Assembly (NCBI GenBank): GCA_944367465.1
Contig: CALVWO010000015.1
Location: forward strand, 1 to 32,177
Direction of reading: 5' to 3'
Source of the DNA: an uncultured Clostridia bacterium
Lineage (GTDB): Bacteria > Bacillota > Clostridia > Christensenellales > Borkfalkiaceae
DNA: 32,177 nt
Shown here: one piece after another, positions 6,188-15,185 of the stretch
Layout: each line of letters begins with the position of its first letter
Numbering within the stretch: position 1 is the first letter of the stretch
Translations under genes and position numbers: made by a program
The notes under the pieces: model-generated
The model's database searches: none
What the model was told of the DNA's origin: nothing
The model's input: only the letters and a program-made list of their open reading frames with translations

Positions 6188-9100
6188 ATGGTCGCATTAG
6201 AGCAGATACAAGGACTAATCAAGGAGATCTCGTCGGACGAGGAGCGGTTTGTGCGGTTCATCCGCCTGCGCGCCCGCTCGGACGAGGATCTGGACTATAC
6301 GCAGCTGCTAAGCGTTTTCGATCAATGCAACAGCGCGGCGGAAGTACATACTTATGACGGATGGAAGAAGCTCAAACGGTATGTGCGGCGCGGGGAGCAC
6401 GGGATCCCGTACGCGGACGAGAACAGTCCGTTCCGCTCCAAGGTGTCGTATGCGTTCGATATCGCGCAGACGGACGGCGTGCCGTTGCCGAAGCGGGTAC
6501 TGACGCGGGAGCGGGTGTCGGAGATCTATGACGATCTTTGTGACCTCTGCGAAGCATATACGGGAGAGCAGGTAACATTTTCGGAAGAAAAGATCGCCGA
6601 GCGGCTCGGCGTTGCGAAAAAATTTGAGAAGGAGAAAGGAAATGAGCGGACAATCGCAATTCATGAAGGCAATGTCGTACGGAACACCGAAACCAAAGCT
6701 GAACAAATACAGCCTGACGGTGGAGCAGATCGAGGAAATGTACGCGGCGCACGAGCGCGGGGAGATCAGCGAGATCGAGAACAGCTTACCCTCTTTGGCG
6801 GATTTGAGGCGGAAGGCTGGATGGTACGGGAAGATGGCGTACGAGCACATGCTGCACACGAACTTTCCGAAGTTCATGCGGATGCGGGCAGATTTCTCGC
6901 TGTGGGAGGAATTGGCGGAGCTGCCGGAGAAGATCGAGGCGTTCAAGGACGAGATGTGGGCGGCGTACGAGCGGCCGCAGACGAACGACCCGATCGAGCG
7001 GATCAGCCATCGGCGGATGTACGAGAGCATGATCGAGGAGCGGGTGTTCGAGGAGATCATCAAGCCGTTCTGCGCGGGCGAGTAACGCCGTATTATGCGG
7101 CGTATACCGCCGCGCAGGAGGAACACCCCGCGGCGGTGTGCGCGGTACGCGTCGGGGATTTCTACGAAGTGTTCGGGGACGGCGCGGTCATCGCCGCGGA
7201 AGAGGCGGGACTTACGCTCACAAGCCGCGACGTGGGTCTCAAAGACCGCGTGCCGATGTGCGGATTCCCGTTCTTTTCCGCGCAGGCGTACTTTGAGAAA
7301 CTGCTTGCAAAGCACGACGTGCTCGTATTGGAGGACGGTCAGGAACCACGGCTCATCAAGGCGCACGCGCCCGCAGGCGTACAGGCGGCGCAGCAGAAAG
7401 GGATCAAAGACCGCGCGCAGAAACAGCCTACGCTTTTCGACCTTGCCGCGCCCGCCGAAAAGAGTGCGAAGGAACAACTCACAGAGCGTATTTTGAAGCG
7501 CGGGAGCGGGTTCGAGGACGGAAGGATCAGGATCTGCGAAAAATACCGCAAAAACCCGACCGCGGAGGAGTTCGCCCGCTTTCTGAAAGACGAATACGGG
7601 ATCGGCGGGTTCGGCGGTTACGGCGGGGACAATTGCGATCATGATTCTAAGGGCATCCGTATGTCGTACTTGGGAGAGCATGGCGAAAAGCTCGCCGAAG
7701 CGTCCCTGACGTGGAACGAAGCCGCGGCACGCATTGCCGATCTCATCGACGCGGATAATTATCTTACCGACGCGGACAAGGCGAAGCTTACGAAGATCGA
7801 GAATATCGTCGGCGGGATGGTGGAGAGCGGTACGCGGAACACCAACGACAGCAGCTGGGTGACGTACTTCAATGAGTTCGCCGAAGACGAGGATTTTGTC
7901 CGCAAGAACGAGGGCATGATCCTCAGCAGACTGTCCGAGCGGGAAGAAGTTGCCGAGGTGGAGAAGCTCCCGAACGGGATCGATCTCACGTTCTATCTCA
8001 AATACTGCCCGAACTATGAAGATGTTTGGGATGAGTTTGACGCACCTGCGGCAGAACCGCAGGCGAGCACACAAGAAAAGGAAGATGCTGTGCCGCCGCA
8101 AAACTACCGCATGACGGACGCGGACTTCGAGACGCGGCCGCCGAAGGCGCGCGTGCGGGATAACATTGCCGCGATCCGCACGGTGCAAAAGCTCGTTTCG
8201 GAGAAAAGACCGGCGACGTCGGCTGAACAGGAGATCCTTGCAAAGTACGTCGGCTGGGGCGGGCTTGCGGAGGTATTCGACGAGAGTAAGGCGGGCTGGG
8301 CGCAGGAGCGGGGCGAGCTGAAAGACCTGCTCACGAAACGCGAGTACGAGAGTGCGCGGGAGAGCACGCTGAACGCACACTTCACGCCGAAGGCGGTCAT
8401 AGACGGGATCTATGCGGGCTTGGAGCGGCTGGGCGTACGCGGCGCGCGGGTGTTGGAGCCGTCGTGCGGGACGGGGAATTTCATCGGCTGCGCGCCCGAG
8501 GTAATGAACCTCGCGTTCGACGGCGTGGAGATAGACCCGCTTACGGCGCAGATCGGAAAAGCGCTGTATCCCGAGGCGAAGATCGAGAGCGGCGGGTTTG
8601 AAGACGTCGCGGTGAAAAAGGACGGATACGACGTCGTTGTCGGGAACGTGCCGTTCGGGAATTACAAGCTCTACGACAGCGCATACGCGCGCGAAAACTT
8701 CCTCATCCACGACTATTTCATCGCAAAGGGATTGGACGAACTGCGTGCGGGCGGCGTAACGGCGGTCGTGACGTCGAGCGGGACGCTGGATAAAGCGGAC
8801 AGCCGTGCGCGCAGATACTTTGCACAGCGCGCGGAGCTGTTGGGCGCGTACCGTTTGCCGGATAACACGTTCGGCGGGAACGCGGGCACGGAGACGGTGA
8901 CGGATATCCTGTTTTTCCGCAAGCGGGAAGAGGAGCTTTCCGCGGAGGAGGCGGAAAAGGAGCCGTGGGTACACGCCGTGCCGCAGGCGGACGGGCTTGG
9001 TACACTGAACGCGCATTTTGCCGAACACCCCGAACACGTCCTCGGCACGTTCACGCGGGCGAGCGGGCGGTTCGGCGACGAACGCACCGTAAAAGCGAAC

Positions 9101-12100
9101 GGGGCAGACCTTCGGGAGCAGCTCAAAAATGCCGTTGCCGATCTTCCGCAGGGGATATACCGCGCGGCGGAAAATATTCCCGCCGAGACCCGTGACGAAA
9201 GGGAGCTTGCGGGGAAGGATTATAACTATGTCCTCGACGGCAGCCGCGTATATATCAATGCGGGTGCAGAGCGGTGGGAGCCGCAGAGCAAGCAGTTGCA
9301 GGGCGAACTCACGCAGTCCATGCGAAAGCGCGTGCAGGCGTATATCACGCTCCGCAATACCGTAAGCGGGTTGATTCAAATCCAAGTAGACGGATGTAGC
9401 GACGAGGCGCTTGCGGAAAAGCAGGCGCAACTGAACGCGCAGTATGACGCGTTCGTCAAGAGTTACGGCTGCCTGACCGCGCCGCAGAACGAAGTGCTGT
9501 TCCGCGGCGACAACGATTATTCGCTTGTCTCCACGTTGGAGAACTACGACAAAGAGACGAAGAGCGCGGAAAAGACGGAAGTATTCACGCAGCGCACGAT
9601 CCGCCGTGCGGAGAAGAAGACGCATACGGACGACGTGTTCGAGGCGGTGGATCTGAGCCGCAACCACACGGGGGGCGTGGACGTGCGGTATATCGAGCGT
9701 CTGACGGGGCTGGGGTACGAGGAAGTCGTGTCTCGGCTCAAAGAGCATATTTTTCAGGAGCTTACGCCCGCCGAAATTTATGCGGGCCGCGCAGACCGTT
9801 ATACGGGCTGGCGCACGCGGGACGAGTACCTTTCGGGGAACGTGGTGGAGAAGCTGAAAACGTGCCGCGCGGCGCTTGCGGCGCTGGATGCGACGGAGAC
9901 GGAGGAAAAGGACGTGCTCCGCGCGCAGCTCAGACATAACGAGGAAGCGCTCGTCGGCGTGCAGCCGAAACCGCTCACGAGCAGCGAGATCCGCGCGCGG
10001 ATGGGCGCGACGTGGGTGGAAGCGGACGATTATTGGAACTTCTTGGAACACCTCGTCGCGGACGACGGGTATATGCGCAGGTATTCGTCGGACGGGATCG
10101 AATACAGCGGGTATAACGGGCAGTGGTACGTCCACGCGCAGCCCGGGTACCGTCACCGCGTGGAGGCGCGGTCGGTATGGGGGACGGAGCGGATGAACGC
10201 GCTCGACATTTTCGACTGCGCGCTCAACAGTCGCGCGCCCACCGTGTACGACAAAGTACGGGATGCGGACGGCAGGGAGCGGCAGGTGACGAATCAGGCG
10301 GAGACGGCAATGGCGCGGGAGAAGCTGCGCGCCATGCAGGAGGAGTTCGGCAAGTGGCTGTGGGAAAATCCGCGGCGCAGGGAAAAGTACGAGCGGATCT
10401 ATAACGAGCGGTTCAACAACACCGTCCTTCCCGAGTATCACGGCTACTATCTGACCTTTGACGGCATGAACGCGACGATGCGATTAAAAGAGCATCAGAA
10501 GGACGCGGTCGCGCGGATCGCGGCGGGCGGGAACGTGCTGCTGCATCATTGCGTGGGCGCGGGCAAGACGTACGAGATGATCGCGGGCGCGATGAAGCTC
10601 AAAGAATACGGCGTTGCGGCAAAACCGATGTTCGTCGTGCCCAACGCCATCATCGGGCAGTGGGCGAAGGAGATCAAGACGCTGTACCCGCAGGCGAAAG
10701 TGCTCGTGACGACCAAGGACGAGTTCGAGAAAAAGAACCGCGGGCGGTTCATCTCCAAGATCGCCGCGGGGAATTGGGATATGGTGGTCATCTCGGAATC
10801 GCAGTTTTCCAAGATCCCCGTCTCGCCCGAGCGGCAGCTGCAAAAGCTGGAAGCGGAAAAGGAGCGGATCGAAGCGGCGCTGACGGAAGTCAAGACGCGC
10901 GGGTATTACCGCGACGGCGCGCGGCTTACGGTGAAGGCGCTCGCCGAGGCGAAAAAGCGGTGCGAGAGTAAGGTCAAGTCCGTCATGGATAAGATCGGGA
11001 AACGGCAGGACAACCTTTTAACGTTCGAGCAGCTCGGCGTGGACTATCTGTTTGTGGATGAGGCGCACGCGTACAAGAACAAGGAGCTTGTGACGCAGAT
11101 GCGGAACGTGGCGGGACTGTCCACGGGCGGCAGCGAGCGCGCGTTCGATATGGAGATGAAGATCGAATATCTCTCTGAATTGCATGACGGCGCGGACAAG
11201 GGCGTGATCTTTGCGACGGGTACGCCGATCTCGAACAGCATGGCGGAGATGTATACAATGCAGTCTTACCTCGGCAAGAACGACCTGCAAAGAGCGGGCG
11301 TGCAGTTTTTTGACGCGTGGGCGAACACGTTCGGCGAGACGGTTACGTCGTTGGAACTCAAACCATCAGGCGATGGCGTGCGCCCGCGGACGCGGTTTTC
11401 CCGTTTTGTGAACCTGCCTGAATTACAGCTCATGTACCGCAAGTTTGCCGACGTCAAGACGGCGGAGATGCTGGATCTTCCCGTGCCGGGAGCGGAGCGG
11501 ATCACGCATACATTGCCCGCGACGGAACAGATCTTGGAATACAACGACGAGATCGTCGCACGCGGCGCGGCGATCGAGCGCGGCGGGGTAGACCCGTCGC
11601 GGGATAATATGCTAAAACTCACGTCGGACGGGAAGAAACTTGCGCTCGATCCAAGGTGTTATGACTCGTCCGCAAAGGACGAACCGAATACCAAAGTCAA
11701 CGAATGTGTTCAGTCCGTCTGCGATATTTACGGGCGGACGGCACAAGAAAAGGGGACGCAGGTCATCTTCTGCGATCAGAGCACGCCGAAGGGGAGCGAG
11801 TGGAGCGTATACCGCGACATCCGCGAAAAGCTCATCGCGGCGGGCGTGAACGCGGACGAGATCGCGTTCATCCACGACGCCGACACGGACGCGAAGCGGG
11901 AAAAACTGTTCGAGGCGATGAACGAGGGGAAAGTCAGGATCCTTCTCGGCAGCACGCAGAAGTGCGGCGTAGGCGCGAATTTCCAAAAACGGCTCAAAGC
12001 GCTACACCATCTGGACGTGCCGTACCGCCCTGCGGATATGCAGCAGCGCGAGGGGCGGATCATCCGTCAAGGGAACATGAACGAGCGCGTAGAGATACAT

Positions 12101-12985
12101 ACCTACGTCACGGAAAAGACATTTGACAGTTATTCGTATCAGATCTTGGAGAACAAGCAGCGGTTTATCTCACAGATCGACAAAGGCGACATGAGCGTGC
12201 GCGAGGCAAGCGACATCGACGATACGACGATGTCGTACGCGCAGATCAAGGCGATCGCCACGGCGAATCCCGATTTTTTGCGGCAGATGCAGGTCATATC
12301 CGATATGAAAAACCTGCAAATGCTCAAACAGAAGCATATTGAAACGCAGTCTGCGCTGCGCAGGCGGGTCGCGGTCGAACTGCCGCAGGAACTTGCCGCC
12401 GCGGAAAACAGGCTCGCGCAGCTCAAAGCGGACACGGACGGGTATACGGAAACGCCTGTATTGGAACTTGACGGCAAGGTCTATGATACCATGACGGACG
12501 AAGCGGCGGAGCATTTCAGGGCGGTCTGCGAGAAAACGCCGCACGGGCAGACGGTAGGGATGTACGGCGGCATGAAGATCACGTTGCGTACGGCGCAGTC
12601 GTTCACGGGCGCAGCCGTCGGGCAGGAACTGCTGCTGACGGGCGCGGGGTGTTACCGCACCGACGCGGGTCAGAGCGCGCGCGGGAACCTGACGAGGATC
12701 GCGAATCTCTACAAGGGGCTGCCCGACATGGAAAAAGATACGCAGGCGCGGCTCGGTTTTTTACGCAATCAGCTTGCGGAGAGCACAAAGCAGGCGGAAA
12801 AACCCTTCGAGCGGGAAGAAGAGCTTTCGGCATTGCAGCGCGAGCTGGAAGAGATCAACGCGCGGTTGCAAGTGGATAAAGACGAAGTCGCGGTGGAGAC
12901 GCAGGAAGCGGAACCGACCCGCGGCGCGGAGGAGACGATCGATGAAAAAGAAAATGTCTGCACGGGGCAAAATACAAGATCTTAG
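6188..12985 (+). CDS. Giant polyvalent protein: ArdC-like N-terminus, MutS-I-like, N6-methylase, SNF2 helicase
   Basis: The uninterrupted frame gives 2265 residues. Residues about 50-95 (YDGWKKLKRYVRRGEHGIPY) resemble the ArdC-like start of ICE polyvalent proteins. Residues about 300-385 resemble MutS domain I (RVGDFYEVFG, then RVPMCGFPF). Residues 447-530 match a polyvalent-protein-associated domain (KNPTAEEFARFLKDEYGIGG). An adenine methylase follows, with LEPSCGTGNF near 756 and NVPF at 820-823. The helicase has GAGKT at 1457-1461, DEAH at 1624-1627 and QQREGRIIRQG from 1952. The C-terminus is coiled coil. Such proteins are thought to protect incoming ICE DNA from restriction and to remodel it. 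Residues about 152-298 are oddly rich in Arg, Gly, Asp and Ala, and overlap a TnpV-like gene in another frame. The working gene may therefore be split. Confidence 0.82.
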   Translation: MVALEQIQGLIKEISSDEERFVRFIRLRARSDEDLDYTQLLSVFDQCNSAAEVHTYDGWKKLKRYVRRGEHGIPYADENSPFRSKVSYAFDIAQTDGVPLPKRVLTRERVSEIYDDLCDLCEAYTGEQVTFSEEKIAERLGVAKKFEKEKGNERTIAIHEGNVVRNTETKAEQIQPDGGADRGNVRGARARGDQRDREQLTLFGGFEAEGWMVREDGVRAHAAHELSEVHADAGRFLAVGGIGGAAGEDRGVQGRDVGGVRAAADERPDRADQPSADVREHDRGAGVRGDHQAVLRGRVTPYYAAYTAAQEEHPAAVCAVRVGDFYEVFGDGAVIAAEEAGLTLTSRDVGLKDRVPMCGFPFFSAQAYFEKLLAKHDVLVLEDGQEPRLIKAHAPAGVQAAQQKGIKDRAQKQPTLFDLAAPAEKSAKEQLTERILKRGSGFEDGRIRICEKYRKNPTAEEFARFLKDEYGIGGFGGYGGDNCDHDSKGIRMSYLGEHGEKLAEASLTWNEAAARIADLIDADNYLTDADKAKLTKIENIVGGMVESGTRNTNDSSWVTYFNEFAEDEDFVRKNEGMILSRLSEREEVAEVEKLPNGIDLTFYLKYCPNYEDVWDEFDAPAAEPQASTQEKEDAVPPQNYRMTDADFETRPPKARVRDNIAAIRTVQKLVSEKRPATSAEQEILAKYVGWGGLAEVFDESKAGWAQERGELKDLLTKREYESARESTLNAHFTPKAVIDGIYAGLERLGVRGARVLEPSCGTGNFIGCAPEVMNLAFDGVEIDPLTAQIGKALYPEAKIESGGFEDVAVKKDGYDVVVGNVPFGNYKLYDSAYARENFLIHDYFIAKGLDELRAGGVTAVVTSSGTLDKADSRARRYFAQRAELLGAYRLPDNTFGGNAGTETVTDILFFRKREEELSAEEAEKEPWVHAVPQADGLGTLNAHFAEHPEHVLGTFTRASGRFGDERTVKANGADLREQLKNAVADLPQGIYRAAENIPAETRDERELAGKDYNYVLDGSRVYINAGAERWEPQSKQLQGELTQSMRKRVQAYITLRNTVSGLIQIQVDGCSDEALAEKQAQLNAQYDAFVKSYGCLTAPQNEVLFRGDNDYSLVSTLENYDKETKSAEKTEVFTQRTIRRAEKKTHTDDVFEAVDLSRNHTGGVDVRYIERLTGLGYEEVVSRLKEHIFQELTPAEIYAGRADRYTGWRTRDEYLSGNVVEKLKTCRAALAALDATETEEKDVLRAQLRHNEEALVGVQPKPLTSSEIRARMGATWVEADDYWNFLEHLVADDGYMRRYSSDGIEYSGYNGQWYVHAQPGYRHRVEARSVWGTERMNALDIFDCALNSRAPTVYDKVRDADGRERQVTNQAETAMAREKLRAMQEEFGKWLWENPRRREKYERIYNERFNNTVLPEYHGYYLTFDGMNATMRLKEHQKDAVARIAAGGNVLLHHCVGAGKTYEMIAGAMKLKEYGVAAKPMFVVPNAIIGQWAKEIKTLYPQAKVLVTTKDEFEKKNRGRFISKIAAGNWDMVVISESQFSKIPVSPERQLQKLEAEKERIEAALTEVKTRGYYRDGARLTVKALAEAKKRCESKVKSVMDKIGKRQDNLLTFEQLGVDYLFVDEAHAYKNKELVTQMRNVAGLSTGGSERAFDMEMKIEYLSELHDGADKGVIFATGTPISNSMAEMYTMQSYLGKNDLQRAGVQFFDAWANTFGETVTSLELKPSGDGVRPRTRFSRFVNLPELQLMYRKFADVKTAEMLDLPVPGAERITHTLPATEQILEYNDEIVARGAAIERGGVDPSRDNMLKLTSDGKKLALDPRCYDSSAKDEPNTKVNECVQSVCDIYGRTAQEKGTQVIFCDQSTPKGSEWSVYRDIREKLIAAGVNADEIAFIHDADTDAKREKLFEAMNEGKVRILLGSTQKCGVGANFQKRLKALHHLDVPYRPADMQQREGRIIRQGNMNERVEIHTYVTEKTFDSYSYQILENKQRFISQIDKGDMSVREASDIDDTTMSYAQIKAIATANPDFLRQMQVISDMKNLQMLKQKHIETQSALRRRVAVELPQELAAAENRLAQLKADTDGYTETPVLELDGKVYDTMTDEAAEHFRAVCEKTPHGQTVGMYGGMKITLRTAQSFTGAAVGQELLLTGAGCYRTDAGQSARGNLTRIANLYKGLPDMEKDTQARLGFLRNQLAESTKQAEKPFEREEELSALQRELEEINARLQVDKDEVAVETQEAEPTRGAEETIDEKENVCTGQNTRS
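6642..7085 (+). CDS. TnpV-like protein nested in the giant ORF
   Basis: This 147-residue protein lies in the +1 frame relative to the giant ORF. It has its own strong ribosome binding site (AGAAGGAGAAAGG) before the ATG. Its core (LADLRRKAGWYGKMAYEHML, WEELAELPEKIEAFKDEMWA, RRMYESMIEERVFEEII) resembles TnpV proteins, small helical proteins of unknown function carried by clostridial transposons and ICEs. Its composition is that of a normal protein, while the giant frame across the same bases is not. The stop codon lies directly before the MutS-like segment of the giant protein begins. I therefore consider this frame real and the overlapping stretch of the giant frame fortuitous, or a recent consequence of insertion. 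Confidence 0.75.
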   Translation: MSGQSQFMKAMSYGTPKPKLNKYSLTVEQIEEMYAAHERGEISEIENSLPSLADLRRKAGWYGKMAYEHMLHTNFPKFMRMRADFSLWEELAELPEKIEAFKDEMWAAYERPQTNDPIERISHRRMYESMIEERVFEEIIKPFCAGE

Positions 12986-15185
12986 GATCTCGCTTTTGGA
13001 CTACGCGATCTGGTTTTTTGCCGACGCGGTCGTATCGTATGCGGTCTGCGTGTTGGTGGGTTGTCTTGCGCTCGGCGTGGGGTTTAGCGGCATCTTATAC
13101 GCGATGAATCACAGGTACGTGCTGATCGCAACGCTCCTCGTCACGCTGATCGGGTTTGTGCCGCTCGCGCTCGTCATGCGTTTTCAGCTCGAACAGCACT
13201 ATGTGATGCGGCGGCTGAAAAATGCAAAGCGCGGGATAGACGGCAACCTTGAAAATTCGCATTTTCAGACCATGCGCGAGATGGTGCAGAACGGATACCG
13301 CATTTACAACTCCGCCGAGGAACTGAAAGGGGCGGAGAGCGGGATCATCCTGAACATGGAGGAGCGCGGGAAAGGGAAAATGCGCACGGTGTTCTCGCCC
13401 GAGACCATCCACACGCTCGTCATCGGTACGACGGGCAGCGGCAAGACGTCGAGCTATATCATCCCGTCCGTGAAAGCACTTGCTTTGACAACGGAGGCGA
13501 CGCGCCCGTCATTTCTCTTTACCGACCCGAAGGGCGAGCTGTACGAAAAGACGGCGTGGTATTTGGCGGAGCACGGTTATAAGATCCTGACACTCGATTT
13601 TCGTCATCCCGAGCGTTCGCTGCGCTGGAACCCGCTTCGGTACGCATGGACGAAAATGTGCGAGGCGCAGGGCGTGCTCGACAGGATCACGATGGTGTCG
13701 GAGCGCGGCGTACCCGTATACCGCCTGCACGGGCGGGAGTACGACGGGGACGCGATCGACGCCGCTGCCCGTGCGGAGATCCAGCGCTTGGAGGACGAGG
13801 CGTACGAGGAGATCATCAATATCGTCGCTGCGCTCTGCCCCGTAACGTCCGCCAAAGACCCGATCTGGGACGAGGGCGCAAAGGGGCTTATCCAAGGCGT
13901 CGTGATGGCGATGCTCGAAGACGGTATGTCACCCGACGACGTCGGCATGACGGCTGAGAAGTTCAATTTTTACAACCTGCATCAGATCTGTACGCACGCG
14001 GGCGCGGGGTACAAAGACCTCATCGGATATTTTCAATACCGTGACAAAAAAAGCCGCGCGGTATCGAGCGCGGAGATCGTGCTCGTCGCGCCGCCGCAAC
14101 AGCAGGGGTCATATATGTCGTCCGTGCAGCAGAAATTGCAGATGTTCAACGACCGCGGAATCTGCAACATGACGAGCGCAAGCGAGATCGACGTCAAGGA
14201 AATGGACGAACAGCCGACGGCAATTTATCTGATGCTGCCCGACGAAAAGGAGGGGCGGCACCCTTTGGGCTCGCTGTTCATCTCGCAGTGCTACAAAAAG
14301 TTGGTCGAGAAGGCGGTGGAGAACGGCGGTTCGCTCAAACGGAGGGTGTTCTTCATGATGGACGAGTACGGGAATATGCCCAAGATCGACGGCGTGCAGA
14401 GTATGTACACGGTGGGTCGGTCGCGCGGGATCATACAGATCCCCGTCATTCAGTCGTATTCGCAGATCATCGATAAATACGGACAGGAGACGGCGCGGAC
14501 GATCTTCGGGAACTGCAACATCGAAGTGTTCATCGGCTCGAAGGACAACGAGACGTGCAAGCAGTTTTCCGAAAAGCTGGGCAACTACACGGTGCTTTCG
14601 TCGAGCGTGTCGGGCGGGAAGCACGCCGTGGAGCACAATTACAGCGAATCGGTGAAGGAGCGCCCGCTCATGTACCCGCGCGAGCTGACGCTATTAAACA
14701 ACAAGCACGACATGGGCAACGTGGTGGTGATCAATCAGGGGTATTCGCCGACGCTCGGCACGTTCACGCCCTATTTTAAGAGCAAAGTGTTCCCGCTCGG
14801 GGAGACGCCCGAAGCGGCGCTCACGCCCCGCGCGCTGGACGAGGACGCGGCGCTGTTCGATTTCAGGGCGCGCACGGACGCTATCATTGCGGAATATGAA
14901 GAGGCGACGTCGGACGACGGCGGCGAGATCAAACGTCAGGAGAACGAGACTATGGCGCAGACGCCGCCCGAGACGGTCGCGGCGCTCACCAAACGGCTGA
15001 ACGCGATCGCGGAGCCGTACGGGCTGGAATTTACGGACGACGTTGAAGAGAATGCGGAGACGTTCGAGGCGCTCACGGACGCGCTGCGTGCGGACATGAA
15101 ACTGACGCTCGTGAACGAAACGGCAAAACTTCGGTCGGAATATCTGCAAGCCGTCGGACAGACGGCGGGGAGGGAACGGGAATGA
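12942..15185 (+). CDS. VirD4/TraG-type conjugative coupling protein
   Basis: The 747-residue protein is the type IV coupling ATPase that brings the relaxase-DNA complex to the secretion channel. Two membrane helices lie at about residues 17-44 and 48-72. The motor domain has Walker A GTTGSGKT (162-169), the TraG signature FLFTDPKGELYEKTA and a Walker B region FFMMDEYGN (Asp474, Glu475). The C-terminus is an acidic tail with a helical segment. The ATG at 12942 follows GGAGGAG and overlaps the end of the giant ORF by 44 bases; upstream in-frame sequence is Arg-rich shadow. It shares ATGA with the giant secreted protein, so the coupling gene and the adhesin are probably co-translated. Confidence 0.93.
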   Translation: MKKKMSARGKIQDLRISLLDYAIWFFADAVVSYAVCVLVGCLALGVGFSGILYAMNHRYVLIATLLVTLIGFVPLALVMRFQLEQHYVMRRLKNAKRGIDGNLENSHFQTMREMVQNGYRIYNSAEELKGAESGIILNMEERGKGKMRTVFSPETIHTLVIGTTGSGKTSSYIIPSVKALALTTEATRPSFLFTDPKGELYEKTAWYLAEHGYKILTLDFRHPERSLRWNPLRYAWTKMCEAQGVLDRITMVSERGVPVYRLHGREYDGDAIDAAARAEIQRLEDEAYEEIINIVAALCPVTSAKDPIWDEGAKGLIQGVVMAMLEDGMSPDDVGMTAEKFNFYNLHQICTHAGAGYKDLIGYFQYRDKKSRAVSSAEIVLVAPPQQQGSYMSSVQQKLQMFNDRGICNMTSASEIDVKEMDEQPTAIYLMLPDEKEGRHPLGSLFISQCYKKLVEKAVENGGSLKRRVFFMMDEYGNMPKIDGVQSMYTVGRSRGIIQIPVIQSYSQIIDKYGQETARTIFGNCNIEVFIGSKDNETCKQFSEKLGNYTVLSSSVSGGKHAVEHNYSESVKERPLMYPRELTLLNNKHDMGNVVVINQGYSPTLGTFTPYFKSKVFPLGETPEAALTPRALDEDAALFDFRARTDAIIAEYEEATSDDGGEIKRQENETMAQTPPETVAALTKRLNAIAEPYGLEFTDDVEENAETFEALTDALRADMKLTLVNETAKLRSEYLQAVGQTAGRERE

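Noticed and set aside
6613..6630. A run of A and T (GCGAAAAAATTTGAG) as a programmed frameshift site joining the giant ORF to the TnpV-like frame
   Set aside because: The shift needed is +1, not the usual -1, no pseudoknot is evident, and the TnpV-like gene has its own ribosome binding site and ATG.
6308..10441. A 1377-codon open frame on the minus strand across the methylase/helicase gene
   Set aside because: It is opposite a gene with clear domains. Its translation is Arg/Leu/His-rich without motifs, and it has no ribosome binding site. GC-rich codon use on the coding strand explains the lack of stops.
12774..12941. Longer N-terminus for the coupling protein
   Set aside because: The added residues are Arg/Lys/Ser-rich shadow of the giant ORF. 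The ATG at 12942 has GGAGGAG upstream and begins a typical coupling-protein N-terminus.
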